Shown in pieces: positions 23,335-31,611 of a stretch of DNA of 33,148 nucleotides; the stretch's first letter is position 1; every line of letters begins with the position of its first letter. The stretch covers positions 1 through 33,148 of the forward strand of contig NZ_JAAEJV010000020.1 of assembly GCF_015356785.1 (NCBI RefSeq), in the 5' to 3' direction. Both the position numbers and the translations under genes were made by a program. The notes beneath the pieces were generated by a model. The model made no database searches, was not told where the DNA came from, and saw only the letters and a list, made by a program, of their open reading frames with translations. This DNA is from Candidatus Neptunochlamydia vexilliferae (GTDB lineage Bacteria; Chlamydiota; Chlamydiia; Chlamydiales; Simkaniaceae).

Positions 23335-25893
23335 ATGGACCCCATAGAGTTACAAGCAGAGACTGTCGCCCAGAAAGTGCGCCACTACCTCATCACCACG
23401 ATGGGGCGGACGGCTGATGAAGCCAATGACGAGGAATTTTACCGCGCTTTTTGCACGTCGCTTCGTGAAGAGATTATGATCAACTGGACGGCAACGACCC
23501 ACACTCTAAAGAAAAAAGGGCTCCGGAAGCTCTACTATCTCTCGATGGAGTACATGCCGGGGCGCCTCTTTGGAAATAATATTACCAACCTCAATGCCGA
23601 AGAGTTTATCAAACGGATCTTGAAGAGACTGGGTCGCGATATGACCACCATCATCAACATGGAGCATGACATTGGGATCGGGAATGGGGGCTTAGGACGA
23701 CTCGCCTCTTGCTTTATGGATTCGCTTGCCACCCTTCAGTACCCGGCGATGGGGTATGGGATGCGTTATCAGTATGGGATCTTTGAACAGGAGCTGATCT
23801 GCGGTGTTCAAGTGGAACGTCCCGACTGTTGGCTTTTGACCCCCAATCCGTGGGAGTTTCGGCGGGACACTCACGCCGTCCCTGTCCAGTTTGCTGGGAA
23901 GCCGGTAAAGCGGACCAATAGCCACGGCGATGAGGTTTACGATCTGATCGATTGTGAGGAGGTACGGGCCCTCCCCTATGATCTTCCGATTATTGGGTAT
24001 AGCGATAGTCCCGACTTTTCGGTCTTAACCCTCCGCCTCTGGTCGACAAAGGAATCTCCCCGCAACTTTCAACTCCAAAGATACAATGCAGGGGAGCTGG
24101 GGCAAGCGAGTGAAAATACGAGTCTGACCGATGTCCTTTATCCGAATGATAACCACGACGCAGGAAAACGGATCCGTCTCAAGCAAGAGTTTTTGCTTGT
24201 CTCCGCCTCCCTCCAAGATATCGTCAACCAATATAAGGAAGTCCATCCTAACTTTGATGGCTTTGCCGATGCGGTCCGGATCCAGATTAACGATACCCAT
24301 CCCGCCCTGATTATCCCAGAAATGATGCAGCTCCTCACCAAAAATAATGACCTCCCCTGGGGAAAAGCGTGGGAGATCATCCGCACCTGCTGCGCTTACA
24401 CCAACCACACCGTCTTAAAAGAAGCGCTCGAAGATTGGAATGCCCAACGATTGGGCGAACTTCTTCCCCGCAATTACTCGATTTTAGAGCGGATGAATGG
24501 TGAGTTTTGCGCTGAAGTGAGAAAAACGTTTCCCGGAGATGAAGAGCGAGTCCGCCGGATGTCGATCATCGAAGGGGGACAGGTCAAAATGGCGAACCTT
24601 TCGATCTATGGCTCCAACAAAGTGAATGGGGTGGCGGCTCTTCACACCGAAATCCTTAAGGCCTCCCTCTTCAAAGACTTTTACGAAATGTACCCCGATA
24701 AGTTTGTCAATGTCACCAATGGGGTGACACAAAGGCGGTGGCTCCTCCACTGCAACCCCCTCCTCAGCGCTTTCCTCGAAAAGCGGATCGGAAAGGGATG
24801 GATTACAAATTTCGAAGAGATCGCTAAGCTCAAAGACTTCGCCTCCGACCCTGAAACACAACAAGAGTTCCTTGCCATCAAGCGGAAAAACAAAGAGCGT
24901 CTCCTAAAAATGATCGAGGAGGATATGGAGTTTCGGCATGGCCATGGAAAAAATTTTGCCGAGGAAAATTTCCTCTCCGCTGACGCCCTTTTTGATGTTC
25001 AGATCAAACGGATCCATGAATATAAACGGCAGCTGATGAAGGCTCTTCACCTTCTGATGGTCTACTTCGAGATGAAGGAAAACCCCGACTCTCACCGCAT
25101 TCAGCGCTTTGCGATGATCGGAGGGAAGGCGGCTCCTGGCTACCACGTTGCCAAGTCGATCATCCGTCTCTTCTACTGTCTTGGGCGAACGATTAACAGA
25201 GATCCCGTTGTGGGGAAAAAGCTGAAGGTGATCTACCTCGAAAACTACAACGTCTCTAAAGCAGAGGTGATCATCCCTGGAACCGACCTTTCGGAGCAAA
25301 TCTCCACCGCCGGAATGGAAGCTTCTGGAACGGGGAATATGAAGTTCTCGATCAACGGAGCGCTCACCATCGCTACCGATGATGGGGCTAACGTCGAAAT
25401 GCGGCAACAAATTACCGATGAGTGGTGGCCCTTTATGTTTGGAGCGAGCTCCAATGAAAACCTCGAGATGCGCCGCTCCCACAGCTATAATCCTCTTGAC
25501 GTTTACACCAGTGAACCAAAAATCAAGCAAGCGGTCGACGCCCTTAAGGACCGCTCCCTTGTCGAAAATGATGCTGAACATGAATCGCTCATGGCCGTTT
25601 ACCGAAGCCTCCTTGAAGGGATGACCCCCGATGCTTTCTTCGTTCTCAACGATCTCATGGCCTACTATGAAACCCAGAAAAAGGTTGAGGAGCTCTATCA
25701 AGACCCCAACCGCTGGGCCGAGTTTGCTCTCCATAATATCGCCGGCATGGGAGCTTTTTCCGCTGATGTTTCGATCAAAAACTATGCCGAAAAAATCTGG
25801 GAGATCAACCCCTGTCCTCCCGATCCAAAAGAGCTTAAGCAGGTCCGCAAAGAGTATAGCGAACACGACCGGTGTCGGGTTATTCCTTCTTGA
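23335..25893 (+). CDS. glgP: Glycogen/starch/alpha-glucan phosphorylase
   Basis: Protein of 852 residues (GT35), releasing glucose-1-phosphate from glycogen. Signatures: IGNGGLGRLASCFMDSLATL, YGMRYQYGIFEQ, NDTHPALIIPEMMQLL, VTNGVTQRRWL, DVQIKRIHEYKRQLM, and the PLP-lysine motif EASGTGNMKFSINGAL with K670. All expected active-site features are intact. ATG at 23335 (MDPIELQ) is chosen because the frame continues upstream only into the 42-bp palindrome. The N-terminal helix and length match bacterial GlgP. Chlamydiae store glycogen, in agreement with CT248. An oppA-like gene follows on the same strand. Confidence 0.95.
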   Translation: MDPIELQAETVAQKVRHYLITTMGRTADEANDEEFYRAFCTSLREEIMINWTATTHTLKKKGLRKLYYLSMEYMPGRLFGNNITNLNAEEFIKRILKRLGRDMTTIINMEHDIGIGNGGLGRLASCFMDSLATLQYPAMGYGMRYQYGIFEQELICGVQVERPDCWLLTPNPWEFRRDTHAVPVQFAGKPVKRTNSHGDEVYDLIDCEEVRALPYDLPIIGYSDSPDFSVLTLRLWSTKESPRNFQLQRYNAGELGQASENTSLTDVLYPNDNHDAGKRIRLKQEFLLVSASLQDIVNQYKEVHPNFDGFADAVRIQINDTHPALIIPEMMQLLTKNNDLPWGKAWEIIRTCCAYTNHTVLKEALEDWNAQRLGELLPRNYSILERMNGEFCAEVRKTFPGDEERVRRMSIIEGGQVKMANLSIYGSNKVNGVAALHTEILKASLFKDFYEMYPDKFVNVTNGVTQRRWLLHCNPLLSAFLEKRIGKGWITNFEEIAKLKDFASDPETQQEFLAIKRKNKERLLKMIEEDMEFRHGHGKNFAEENFLSADALFDVQIKRIHEYKRQLMKALHLLMVYFEMKENPDSHRIQRFAMIGGKAAPGYHVAKSIIRLFYCLGRTINRDPVVGKKLKVIYLENYNVSKAEVIIPGTDLSEQISTAGMEASGTGNMKFSINGALTIATDDGANVEMRQQITDEWWPFMFGASSNENLEMRRSHSYNPLDVYTSEPKIKQAVDALKDRSLVENDAEHESLMAVYRSLLEGMTPDAFFVLNDLMAYYETQKKVEELYQDPNRWAEFALHNIAGMGAFSADVSIKNYAEKIWEINPCPPDPKELKQVRKEYSEHDRCRVIPS

Positions 25894-25971
25894 CGTCTGG
25901 TGTAAAATTTTTCTTTTTAAAAAACTCGAAGTCGCTTAATATTGGTTTTTTTAAAACCACGGGCTACAAAG

Positions 25972-27570
25972 ATGAAACGTACTATTTTATTGATCTCTAT
26001 ACCTATCTTAGTCATCCTTATTGGGTTTTTTGCTCTCGATAAGAAACAAACCGAGAAAAAAAACATCCTTAAGATTGCACTCCCTTCTGACATCCAATCA
26101 TTTCATCCCGCAAGGGGACATGATAATAACTCTACGCATGTCACAAAAATGTTGTTTGAAGGGCTCATGAGAAAAGATGAAAATGATATTCCCCAACCAG
26201 CCGTCGCGCGCAAAGTGGATATTTCCAAAGATAAGAAAACTTACACCTTTCACTTACGAGATTGCAAGTGGAGTGATGGTACTGAGATCACCGCGCATGA
26301 TTTTGAATACTCCTGGAAAAGTGCACTTAATCCGAACTCTAGGTTTGTCACGCAGGTTCCTTATTTTTTTTATTGCATAAAAAATGCAAAAGCTTGCCTT
26401 TCTCAGGAAAAACCTATTGATGCTTTAGGTGTTAAAGCGATTGATGATAAAACTCTTTCTGTAGAGCTCGAATATCCCTCTCCTTACTTTCTAGAAATTA
26501 CAACAATCACTTTTTTACTCCCTATCCCAAAACATATTGCAGAAAAAGACCCCGAGTGGCTCAGCAAGCCAAACCTAGTTTGCAATGGTCCCTTTAAGTT
26601 AGATAGTCGACGCCATAACTCAAAAATTTCTCTCTTAAAAAACCCTCTTTATTGGGATCAGGAGCACGTCTATTTAAATGGGATCAATATATTTATTATC
26701 CCAGATACACTCATTACCCTGAATATGTTTGAAAAAGAGCAACTGGATTGGGTGGGCTCCCCTTTTTTCAGAATATCTTATGATCTTTCTTTTGATATTC
26801 TTAGCGAAAAGCTTGACGACGCTCTGATTTACTGGTTTTTCATCAACACCGAAAAATATCCTCTCAATAACAAAAAGCTTAGAAAAGCCCTTTCCTATGC
26901 AGTGAATCGTCAAAGTATTGTGAAAAGTGTTTTTAACGACTTAGGCAACCCAGAAATGTCGGCACTCTCCCCCCCATTAAAATTAACCGACCGCCCCTAT
27001 TTCAAAGATAATGATACACAGTTAGCGCAACAGTTTTTTCAAGAAGCTCTTGATGAGCTTGGAATCACAAGAGAAGAGCTTCCTGAGATTGAGTTGAGCT
27101 ATGCTGTAGGCTTTGAAATTCACCATCGGATCGCACAAGCGATTCAAGATCAATGGAGAAAGGTCTTAAATATTAAAAATGTCTCTTTAAGAAGAGAGGA
27201 ATGGGGCGTCTATTACAACCGAGTCTCCGAAGGAGACTATGACTTAGGGTTTATGGGATGGAATCCCTACTGTCTAGATCCCTACTTTTTCATCGAAGTT
27301 TTTAGAAAAAAAGACGATATGATGAATAAGTCCAACTGGGAAAATGAAGCATTCAAGCGTTTGCTTGATGAAGCAAACCACGTTTTAGATGAGACCGAAA
27401 GAGCAACGATATTGATGGAAGCAGAAAAAATTCTAATGGATGAAATGCCCATCATTCCCATCTGCTCGTTAAATAAGCGGTTTGCCAAAAATCCCAAATT
27501 AGCGGGTGAGGCTTTATCTCGACTACAGTCTGTCGATTTTAAATCAGCCTATTTCACATCTTCTAATTAA
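25972..27570 (+). CDS. oppA: OppA-like peptide-binding protein (SBP family 5)
   Basis: Protein of 532 residues of the extracellular solute-binding family 5. N-terminal hydrophobic segment MKRTILLISIPILVILIGFF without a lipobox cysteine, so it is probably an uncleaved anchor or ordinary signal. Typical motifs: LKIALPSDIQSFHPARG, MLFEGLMRKDENDIPQPAVA, YTFHLRDCKWSDGTEITAHD, LRKALSYAVNRQSIV and DYDLGFMGWNPYCLDPYFF. Delivers oligopeptides to an ABC permease that is not in this window. Codon composition is more AT-rich than glgP. An earlier in-frame start at 25942 is less likely. It converges with, and overlaps by eight bases, the next gene. Confidence 0.9.
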   Translation: MKRTILLISIPILVILIGFFALDKKQTEKKNILKIALPSDIQSFHPARGHDNNSTHVTKMLFEGLMRKDENDIPQPAVARKVDISKDKKTYTFHLRDCKWSDGTEITAHDFEYSWKSALNPNSRFVTQVPYFFYCIKNAKACLSQEKPIDALGVKAIDDKTLSVELEYPSPYFLEITTITFLLPIPKHIAEKDPEWLSKPNLVCNGPFKLDSRRHNSKISLLKNPLYWDQEHVYLNGINIFIIPDTLITLNMFEKEQLDWVGSPFFRISYDLSFDILSEKLDDALIYWFFINTEKYPLNNKKLRKALSYAVNRQSIVKSVFNDLGNPEMSALSPPLKLTDRPYFKDNDTQLAQQFFQEALDELGITREELPEIELSYAVGFEIHHRIAQAIQDQWRKVLNIKNVSLRREEWGVYYNRVSEGDYDLGFMGWNPYCLDPYFFIEVFRKKDDMMNKSNWENEAFKRLLDEANHVLDETERATILMEAEKILMDEMPIIPICSLNKRFAKNPKLAGEALSRLQSVDFKSAYFTSSN

Positions 27571-28291
27571 GTTCCCACTTGGCAAGGAGCTTGTCTAACG
27601 TGCCATCATCCTTAAGCTTATCAAGCCCCCGGTTGAAGATCTCGACGAGCTCAGTATTGCCCCCATCGAGAGTGATAAGGCGCAGACCCGCATCATCAAG
27701 GGGGGGCATCGCGATTTTCACCTGTCCATGATAGAGATCGCGGATGTAGCTGGTCGCCTGCAGATAGTTAATAAGGACACCGTCGAGCTGCCCAGAGAGA
27801 ACTTCATCAAGTCCCTCGGGAATCACTGTGTAATATTGGATAATCACGCCAGGAAATTTTTCGATAAGAATCGCTTCGTTAGCAAAAGAGTCGACAGCAA
27901 TTTCTTTCCCATCGAGCGAGCGAATCTTCTCCTCTTCTCGAATAACGAGAACGGGGCCGGTATGGAGAAAGGGATCAGAAAAGGTATAGGTCTTACCCCA
28001 AAAAACCCGAGGGGTAAGCGAAGAGAGCATCCCATCATAGTCTCCCTTTTCAAGCCCTAAAGCCAAGTTATCCCAGTCCATCCGTATCTTTTCAAAGAAG
28101 ACGCCCTCTTTATGAGAGATGGCCCGAAGAAGCTCACTTGAAAAGGCATAGATATTGGGCTCTTTTCCCTGTAGATCAAGGGGAAACCAGCTCGGATCAA
28201 TCGCAATGGTATAGCTCTTGCCTCTGCTAGTCGTTCCACACGAAACAGCAACCATCAAAATAAAAAAGAGGAGGAAGTAACGCTTTATCAT
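27563..28291 (-). CDS. Family-3 solute-binding lipoprotein (amino-acid type)
   Basis: Protein of 242 residues. Lipoprotein signal MIKRYFLLFFILMVAVSC with lipobox cysteine C18. The mature protein has the two-lobed family-3 layout: YTIAIDPSWFPLDLQGKEPN at the start of lobe 1, WDNLALGLEKGDYDGMLSSL, RVFWGKTYTFSDPFLHTGPV, DGKEIAVDSFANEAIL, and a C-terminal LDKLKDDGTLDKLLAKW. Chlamydia has a related ArtJ (CT381); the specificity here is not readable. No permease genes nearby. Start ATG at 28291. Confidence 0.85.
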   Translation of the reverse strand: MIKRYFLLFFILMVAVSCGTTSRGKSYTIAIDPSWFPLDLQGKEPNIYAFSSELLRAISHKEGVFFEKIRMDWDNLALGLEKGDYDGMLSSLTPRVFWGKTYTFSDPFLHTGPVLVIREEEKIRSLDGKEIAVDSFANEAILIEKFPGVIIQYYTVIPEGLDEVLSGQLDGVLINYLQATSYIRDLYHGQVKIAMPPLDDAGLRLITLDGGNTELVEIFNRGLDKLKDDGTLDKLLAKWELN

Positions 28292-28335
28292 ATGGTTTGA
28301 TTATATGTTAAAACAACCCAATTAATCAACAAAAC

Positions 28336-28728
28336 CTAAGCCTTTACTTTTTTCTTTCGACGCGCTTTGGGCACCATGGATCGACTTTTTTTAGTCCCTT
28401 CCTCACGAACTTCTAACTTGGGACGCCTCTTCCGTTTGCTATAGCTTTTAATTCTTATTTCTATATCGCTTCCTAACATGCACACAAACCTCATGAGCCT
28501 GTCTAAAGAATACTTACTTAAGTTCCCCCGAGTAACACCGGAAACCTTAGACCGTTCAATGCCAAGGATTTCAGCCGCTTCTTTTTGAGTAAGATTCCGA
28601 GCTTTAATGGTTTTGTAAATCTGTCTTGCTAGTTTAGATTTAGCCAAAGCCTCTTCAGGGTTTTCAAAGCCTAGATCTTTAAAAAGATTTCCACTTCCTG
28701 TATGAAATTCCACTGTTTTTTCTTTCAT
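28336..28728 (-). CDS. XRE-family helix-turn-helix regulator (HigA-like antitoxin type)
   Basis: Protein of 130 residues. HTH at ~45-85: ARNLTQKEAAEILGIERSKV followed by SGVTRGNLSKYSLDRLMRFV, the pattern of XRE antitoxins whose partners are HigB/RelE-type toxins. N-terminal FHTGSGNLFKDLGFENPEEA is also typical of that group. The tail (from ~95) is extremely basic (KRKRRPK, RRKKKVKA). No toxin gene lies next to it, so it is an orphan antitoxin or a stand-alone regulator. ATG at 28728 is chosen over longer readings that run into the ATPase gene. Confidence 0.85.
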   Translation of the reverse strand: MKEKTVEFHTGSGNLFKDLGFENPEEALAKSKLARQIYKTIKARNLTQKEAAEILGIERSKVSGVTRGNLSKYSLDRLMRFVCMLGSDIEIRIKSYSKRKRRPKLEVREEGTKKSRSMVPKARRKKKVKA

Positions 28729-28738
28729 CTTGCATAAG

Positions 28739-28767
28739 AGTATAATTGATATTAAATTTATAGACAA
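28739..28767 (-). promoter_or_regulatory. Putative promoter of the XRE regulator
   Basis: TTGTCT (28767-28762), a 17-base AT-rich spacer and TATACT (28744-28739) on the minus strand, ten bases before the ATG at 28728. The predicted transcript would have a leader of about three bases. The -35 box lies just downstream of the ATPase stop. Confidence 0.65.
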
Positions 28768-28777
28768 CTTCCCAAAA

Positions 28778-30865
28778 CTATTTCTTAAGTAATCGGAGGC
28801 CATTAAAAACAACGAGGAGGGAAGCACCGGTATCAGCGGCAATTGCCATCCAGAGGGAAGCCAGGCCAGCAACGGCAAGGGCGAGGAAAACCGCTTTAAG
28901 GGCGAGGGCAAAGGTAATATTTTGCTGGATGATCCTAAGGGTCCGACGAGAATGACGAATGAGCCACGGCACTTTCGAGAGGTCATCGGCCATCAGCGCG
29001 ATGTCAGCGGCTTCGATCGCGGCATCGGTCCCCATCGCTCCCATGGCAATCCCAAAGTTGGCAGCTGCCATGGCCGGGGCATCGTTGACCCCATCACCGA
29101 TCATCGCAACCGTGGTCCATTTTTCTTTGAGCGCTTCGACTGCTTTGACTTTGTCTTCGGGGAGGAGCTCAGCTTGGGTGGCATCGACACCGGTCAGGCG
29201 GGCGATCGCTTCGGCGGCGGGCTTGTTATCGCCTGTAAGCATCGCGACCTCTTCGACCCCTGCCTTTTTGATCTCTTGAATGGTGGCAGCGATCTCTTTG
29301 CGGGGTTCATCGGCAACGCTAATGAGACCACAAATATGCTTGTCATTTCCAATGGCGATAATCGAGTGGCCCGCATCTTCAAGCTCAAGGGCCATCTGAT
29401 GAATCTCGGGGGTTTCTTGGTTCATCTCATGCATAAAACGGTGACTGCCGATCCAATAACGGGTCCCCTTAAAAGTCCCTTGGGCTCCTTTTCCTTTGGT
29501 AATCTGAAAGTCTTCGGCTCGATCGGGTTTGATCCCTTTTTCAGCAGCATATTTGAGGATGGCGCGGGCAAGGGGGTGTTCGCTGGGTGCTTCAAGAGCA
29601 GCAGCTCTTTCGAGAAGTTCTTCTTCGGTGTGGTTGTTTAAGGGGATCACCTTTTGCACTTCGGGACGGCCATAGGTGAGCGTTCCCGTTTTATCGAGGG
29701 CAAGCGCGCGGAGTTTTCCCGGCATTTCGAGGAACATCCCCCCTTTGATCAAGACGCCTGCACGGGCAGCTGCGGTGAGTCCGGAGACGATGCTTACAGG
29801 TGTCGAGATCACAAGAGCGCAAGGACAAGCAATAACAAGGATCACGAGGGCGCGGTAAAACCAAGTAGCCCACTCCCCTCCAAAAAGAAGAGCTGGGACA
29901 AGGGTGGTGAGGATCGCAATCCCAATCATAATAGGGGTATAGATCTTGGCAAATTTTTCGACCCACTGCTGGGATCCAGCGCGGCGAGACTGCGCCTCTT
30001 CAACAAGGTGGATGATCCGGGCAAGGGTGGTATCGTTGGGATCTTTCGTGACAAGGCACTCGATCGCTCCCTCCTCGTTGATCGTCCCGGCATAGACGGT
30101 ATCTCCCTCTTCTTTGGGGATGGGAACCGACTCGCCAGTAATAGGAGCTTGGTTGATCGAGGTGCTCCCTTTTTCAACGACTCCATCGAGAGGCACTTTT
30201 TCTCCGGGACGAACAAGGATCCGAGCACCCACTTTCACCTCTTGGGCAGGACGCTCTCCCTCGCCGATGACATGGGCGGCTCTTGGGGAAAGATCCATCA
30301 ATGCACTGACGGCGCGGCGGGCCCGGCCCACACTCCAATGCTCAAGAAGAAGGGCAACAGAAAATAGAAAGGCCACAGTCGCTCCTTCAAGCCACTGATC
30401 GATAAAAACAGCCCCGATCATCGCAATGATCATGAGGAGATTCATGTCAGGCTGCAACCTTTTGATCGCAAGGAGTGCTTTGGGAACGACGAAGTAAGCC
30501 CCAAAAACCATCGCTGCGAGATAGATCCAATCGGAGGTTTTGTCTCCTTGGATATGGAGAAAAATGGCAACGGCTAAGAGAAGGCCGCTAAGCGCTGTGG
30601 TGACAAGACGGCCAGATTTAAGCCAAAACCCTTCTTTTTCAAGCTTTTCCCGTTCGCTCCAGAGAATCGCCTCCATCCCGGCCTCTTTGACCCACTGGGA
30701 AATCTGATCGCTCGTCACCTTGTCGGGATCGCAGGTAACAGTCATTTTGGCGTTTAAAACATCAAATGCTAGATCAGAAATCCCTTCCCGCTTGGCAAGG
30801 GCTTTTTTTAAGATGGAGATTTCTTCAGCGCAGTCAAGACCGGCCACTTTGAACACAATACTCAT
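28778..30865 (-). CDS. zntA: Zn/Cd-type P1B ATPase
   Basis: Protein of 695 residues, equivalent to CT727. N-terminal metal-binding HMA domain with FKVAGLDCAEEISILKKAL (one cysteine, C12, with acidic neighbours, as in some Cd/Zn exporters). Then the actuator motif ITGESVPIPKEEGDTVYAGT, the transport-site CPC at C347-P348-C349 (VIACPCALVIST), phosphorylated D391 (LDKTGTLTYGRP), nucleotide-binding SEHPLARAIL, and hinge GDGVNDAPAMAAANFGIAMG. Eight transmembrane helices expected. CPC plus DCxxE suggests Zn(II)/Cd(II)/Pb(II) rather than copper. In Chlamydia the homologue is next to rodA; here they are 22 kb apart. Confidence 0.94.
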   Translation of the reverse strand: MSIVFKVAGLDCAEEISILKKALAKREGISDLAFDVLNAKMTVTCDPDKVTSDQISQWVKEAGMEAILWSEREKLEKEGFWLKSGRLVTTALSGLLLAVAIFLHIQGDKTSDWIYLAAMVFGAYFVVPKALLAIKRLQPDMNLLMIIAMIGAVFIDQWLEGATVAFLFSVALLLEHWSVGRARRAVSALMDLSPRAAHVIGEGERPAQEVKVGARILVRPGEKVPLDGVVEKGSTSINQAPITGESVPIPKEEGDTVYAGTINEEGAIECLVTKDPNDTTLARIIHLVEEAQSRRAGSQQWVEKFAKIYTPIMIGIAILTTLVPALLFGGEWATWFYRALVILVIACPCALVISTPVSIVSGLTAAARAGVLIKGGMFLEMPGKLRALALDKTGTLTYGRPEVQKVIPLNNHTEEELLERAAALEAPSEHPLARAILKYAAEKGIKPDRAEDFQITKGKGAQGTFKGTRYWIGSHRFMHEMNQETPEIHQMALELEDAGHSIIAIGNDKHICGLISVADEPRKEIAATIQEIKKAGVEEVAMLTGDNKPAAEAIARLTGVDATQAELLPEDKVKAVEALKEKWTTVAMIGDGVNDAPAMAAANFGIAMGAMGTDAAIEAADIALMADDLSKVPWLIRHSRRTLRIIQQNITFALALKAVFLALAVAGLASLWMAIAADTGASLLVVFNGLRLLKK

Positions 30866-30995
30866 AAGTTTTCATTTTAAACAGAAAACCCTTATAATTC
30901 CTATAATGTCAACTACTCCTCCCTAAAGGAAGGGGTATCCGCATCGATATTTTGATGAAAAAAGTTTCCATTTTTTTAGTCGTTACAGCTCTATT
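30866..30995. other. Intergenic segment upstream of the Zn/Cd ATPase
   Basis: This 130-base stretch separates the ATPase start from the repeat RepB. It contains a consensus TTGACA on the minus strand (30906-30911) but no -10 box at a suitable distance, and a plus-strand TATAAT (30901-30906) with no good -35. The inverted pair CTAAAGGAAGGGG near 30930 is weak. The small frame described below begins here. Confidence 0.35.
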
Positions 30996-31079
30996 AACCT
31001 CAGTTTCGGGTTTAGTTTGCTTAGCTCCAGAGGGAGTTTTGCTTAAATTTTCTTCTTTTGGATCGAAGGTAAGGGTCTA
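30954..31079 (+). CDS. Short ORF with signal-peptide-like start inside repeat RepB
   Basis: A 41-codon frame, MKKVSIFLVVTALLTSVSGL then VCLAPEGVLLKFSSFGSKVR, begins like a signal peptide and ends TAA at 31079. No Shine-Dalgarno is visible. In the inverted copy at 1-99 the same frame is closed by a nonsense change, and the third, diverged copy keeps the frame only in part. It is probably a remnant of an exported protein gene now spread as a repeat, rather than a working gene. Confidence 0.3.
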
Positions 31080-31094
31080 AATGGCCCTTTCCGA
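30996..31094 (+). repeat. Inverted repeat copy RepB (partner at 1-99)
   Basis: Matches the reverse complement of 1-99 with two mismatches. Together the two copies enclose about 31 kb. The first 20 bases (TAACCTCAGTTTCGGGTTTA, 30996-31015) are also a perfect inverted match to 31144-31163 in RepC, so RepB and RepC form a local palindrome. Confidence 0.92.
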
Positions 31095-31163
31095 GATCAC
31101 AAAGGAGAAAAGAAAGCTAAAATCCCCTGAGGCTGAGTGAAATAAACCCGAAACTGAGGTTAT
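31095..31163 (-). repeat. Diverged repeat copy RepC, inverted to RepB
   Basis: The outer 20 bases (31144-31163) are perfectly inverted to RepB. The inner part resembles RepB only loosely (the GGGGATTTTAGCTTTC stretch against GGGAGTTTTGCTTAAATT on the opposite strand). The stop codon of the downstream pseudogene falls in its last bases. Confidence 0.6.
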
Positions 31164-31611
31164 TAGCATCTTATAGGGTAACTCTTAAGAATGAGCTCGA
31201 GTTTATCAATCAGTGGTTTAAGATGGTTTTGATCTATGTCAAAGAGAAATGAGTGCTGTTGATAGCAGTGATCAGGGGTTATCGCAACCGATAACTCACA
31301 CTGCCCACCATTACCCATTTCTAATTCTATGCTGAGATAAGGCTCCATACACTCTAAAGATGCCTTTCTTGATAAGGAGGTGTGCATCTCCTTACACCCC
31401 TCTAGCCAGCTATTAAGTTCCGGAAGGCGTAGATCGACCCTTCGGTTTGGACGATAGCAAAAGGTGTTGTGCAACATGCCGTCACCACGATCCAGTTTCC
31501 ATCCCAGTAGTCATCTGATTTAGGGAATTCACAGCCATGAACCCATAGCTCAAAGCCCCCAATGGAAAGGTCTGGCTTATGCAATTCTTTTTCAGGGAGA
31601 AATCTTGTCAT
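31163..31611 (-). pseudogene. WapI-like immunity gene with a frameshift
   Basis: Two minus-strand frames join into one protein: the first starts ATG 31611 (ELWVHGCEFPKSDDYWDGNW, then IVVTACCTTPF) and the second covers about 31450-31163 (VDLRLPELNSWLEGCKEM, ECMEPYLSIELEM, QCELSVAITPDHC, LKPLIDKLELILKSYPIR). The combined layout, EFP-DDYWDGNW followed by a wL segment, an EP-L-fe segment and a final L..fP.R, is that of WapI-type immunity proteins, which protect against WapA/Rhs tip toxins. The switch lies near 31440-31455; one missing base would explain it. No slippery heptamer is visible, so decay is likelier than programmed frameshifting. The ATG overlaps the upstream stop (ATGA). No WapA-like toxin lies nearby. 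Confidence 0.7.

Noticed and set aside
24904-25866. Long minus-strand frame (320 codons) inside glgP
   Set aside because: It lies entirely antisense to the well-conserved glgP coding sequence and shows no recognisable domain.
25887-25971. Promoter or terminator between glgP and oppA
   Set aside because: TTGACG at 25888-25893 lacks a matching -10, and the ggtttttttaaaacc stretch is too weak a hairpin to call.
29654-30367. Plus-strand frame of 237 codons inside the Zn/Cd ATPase gene
   Set aside because: Antisense to conserved ATPase motifs; composition is that of a shadow frame.
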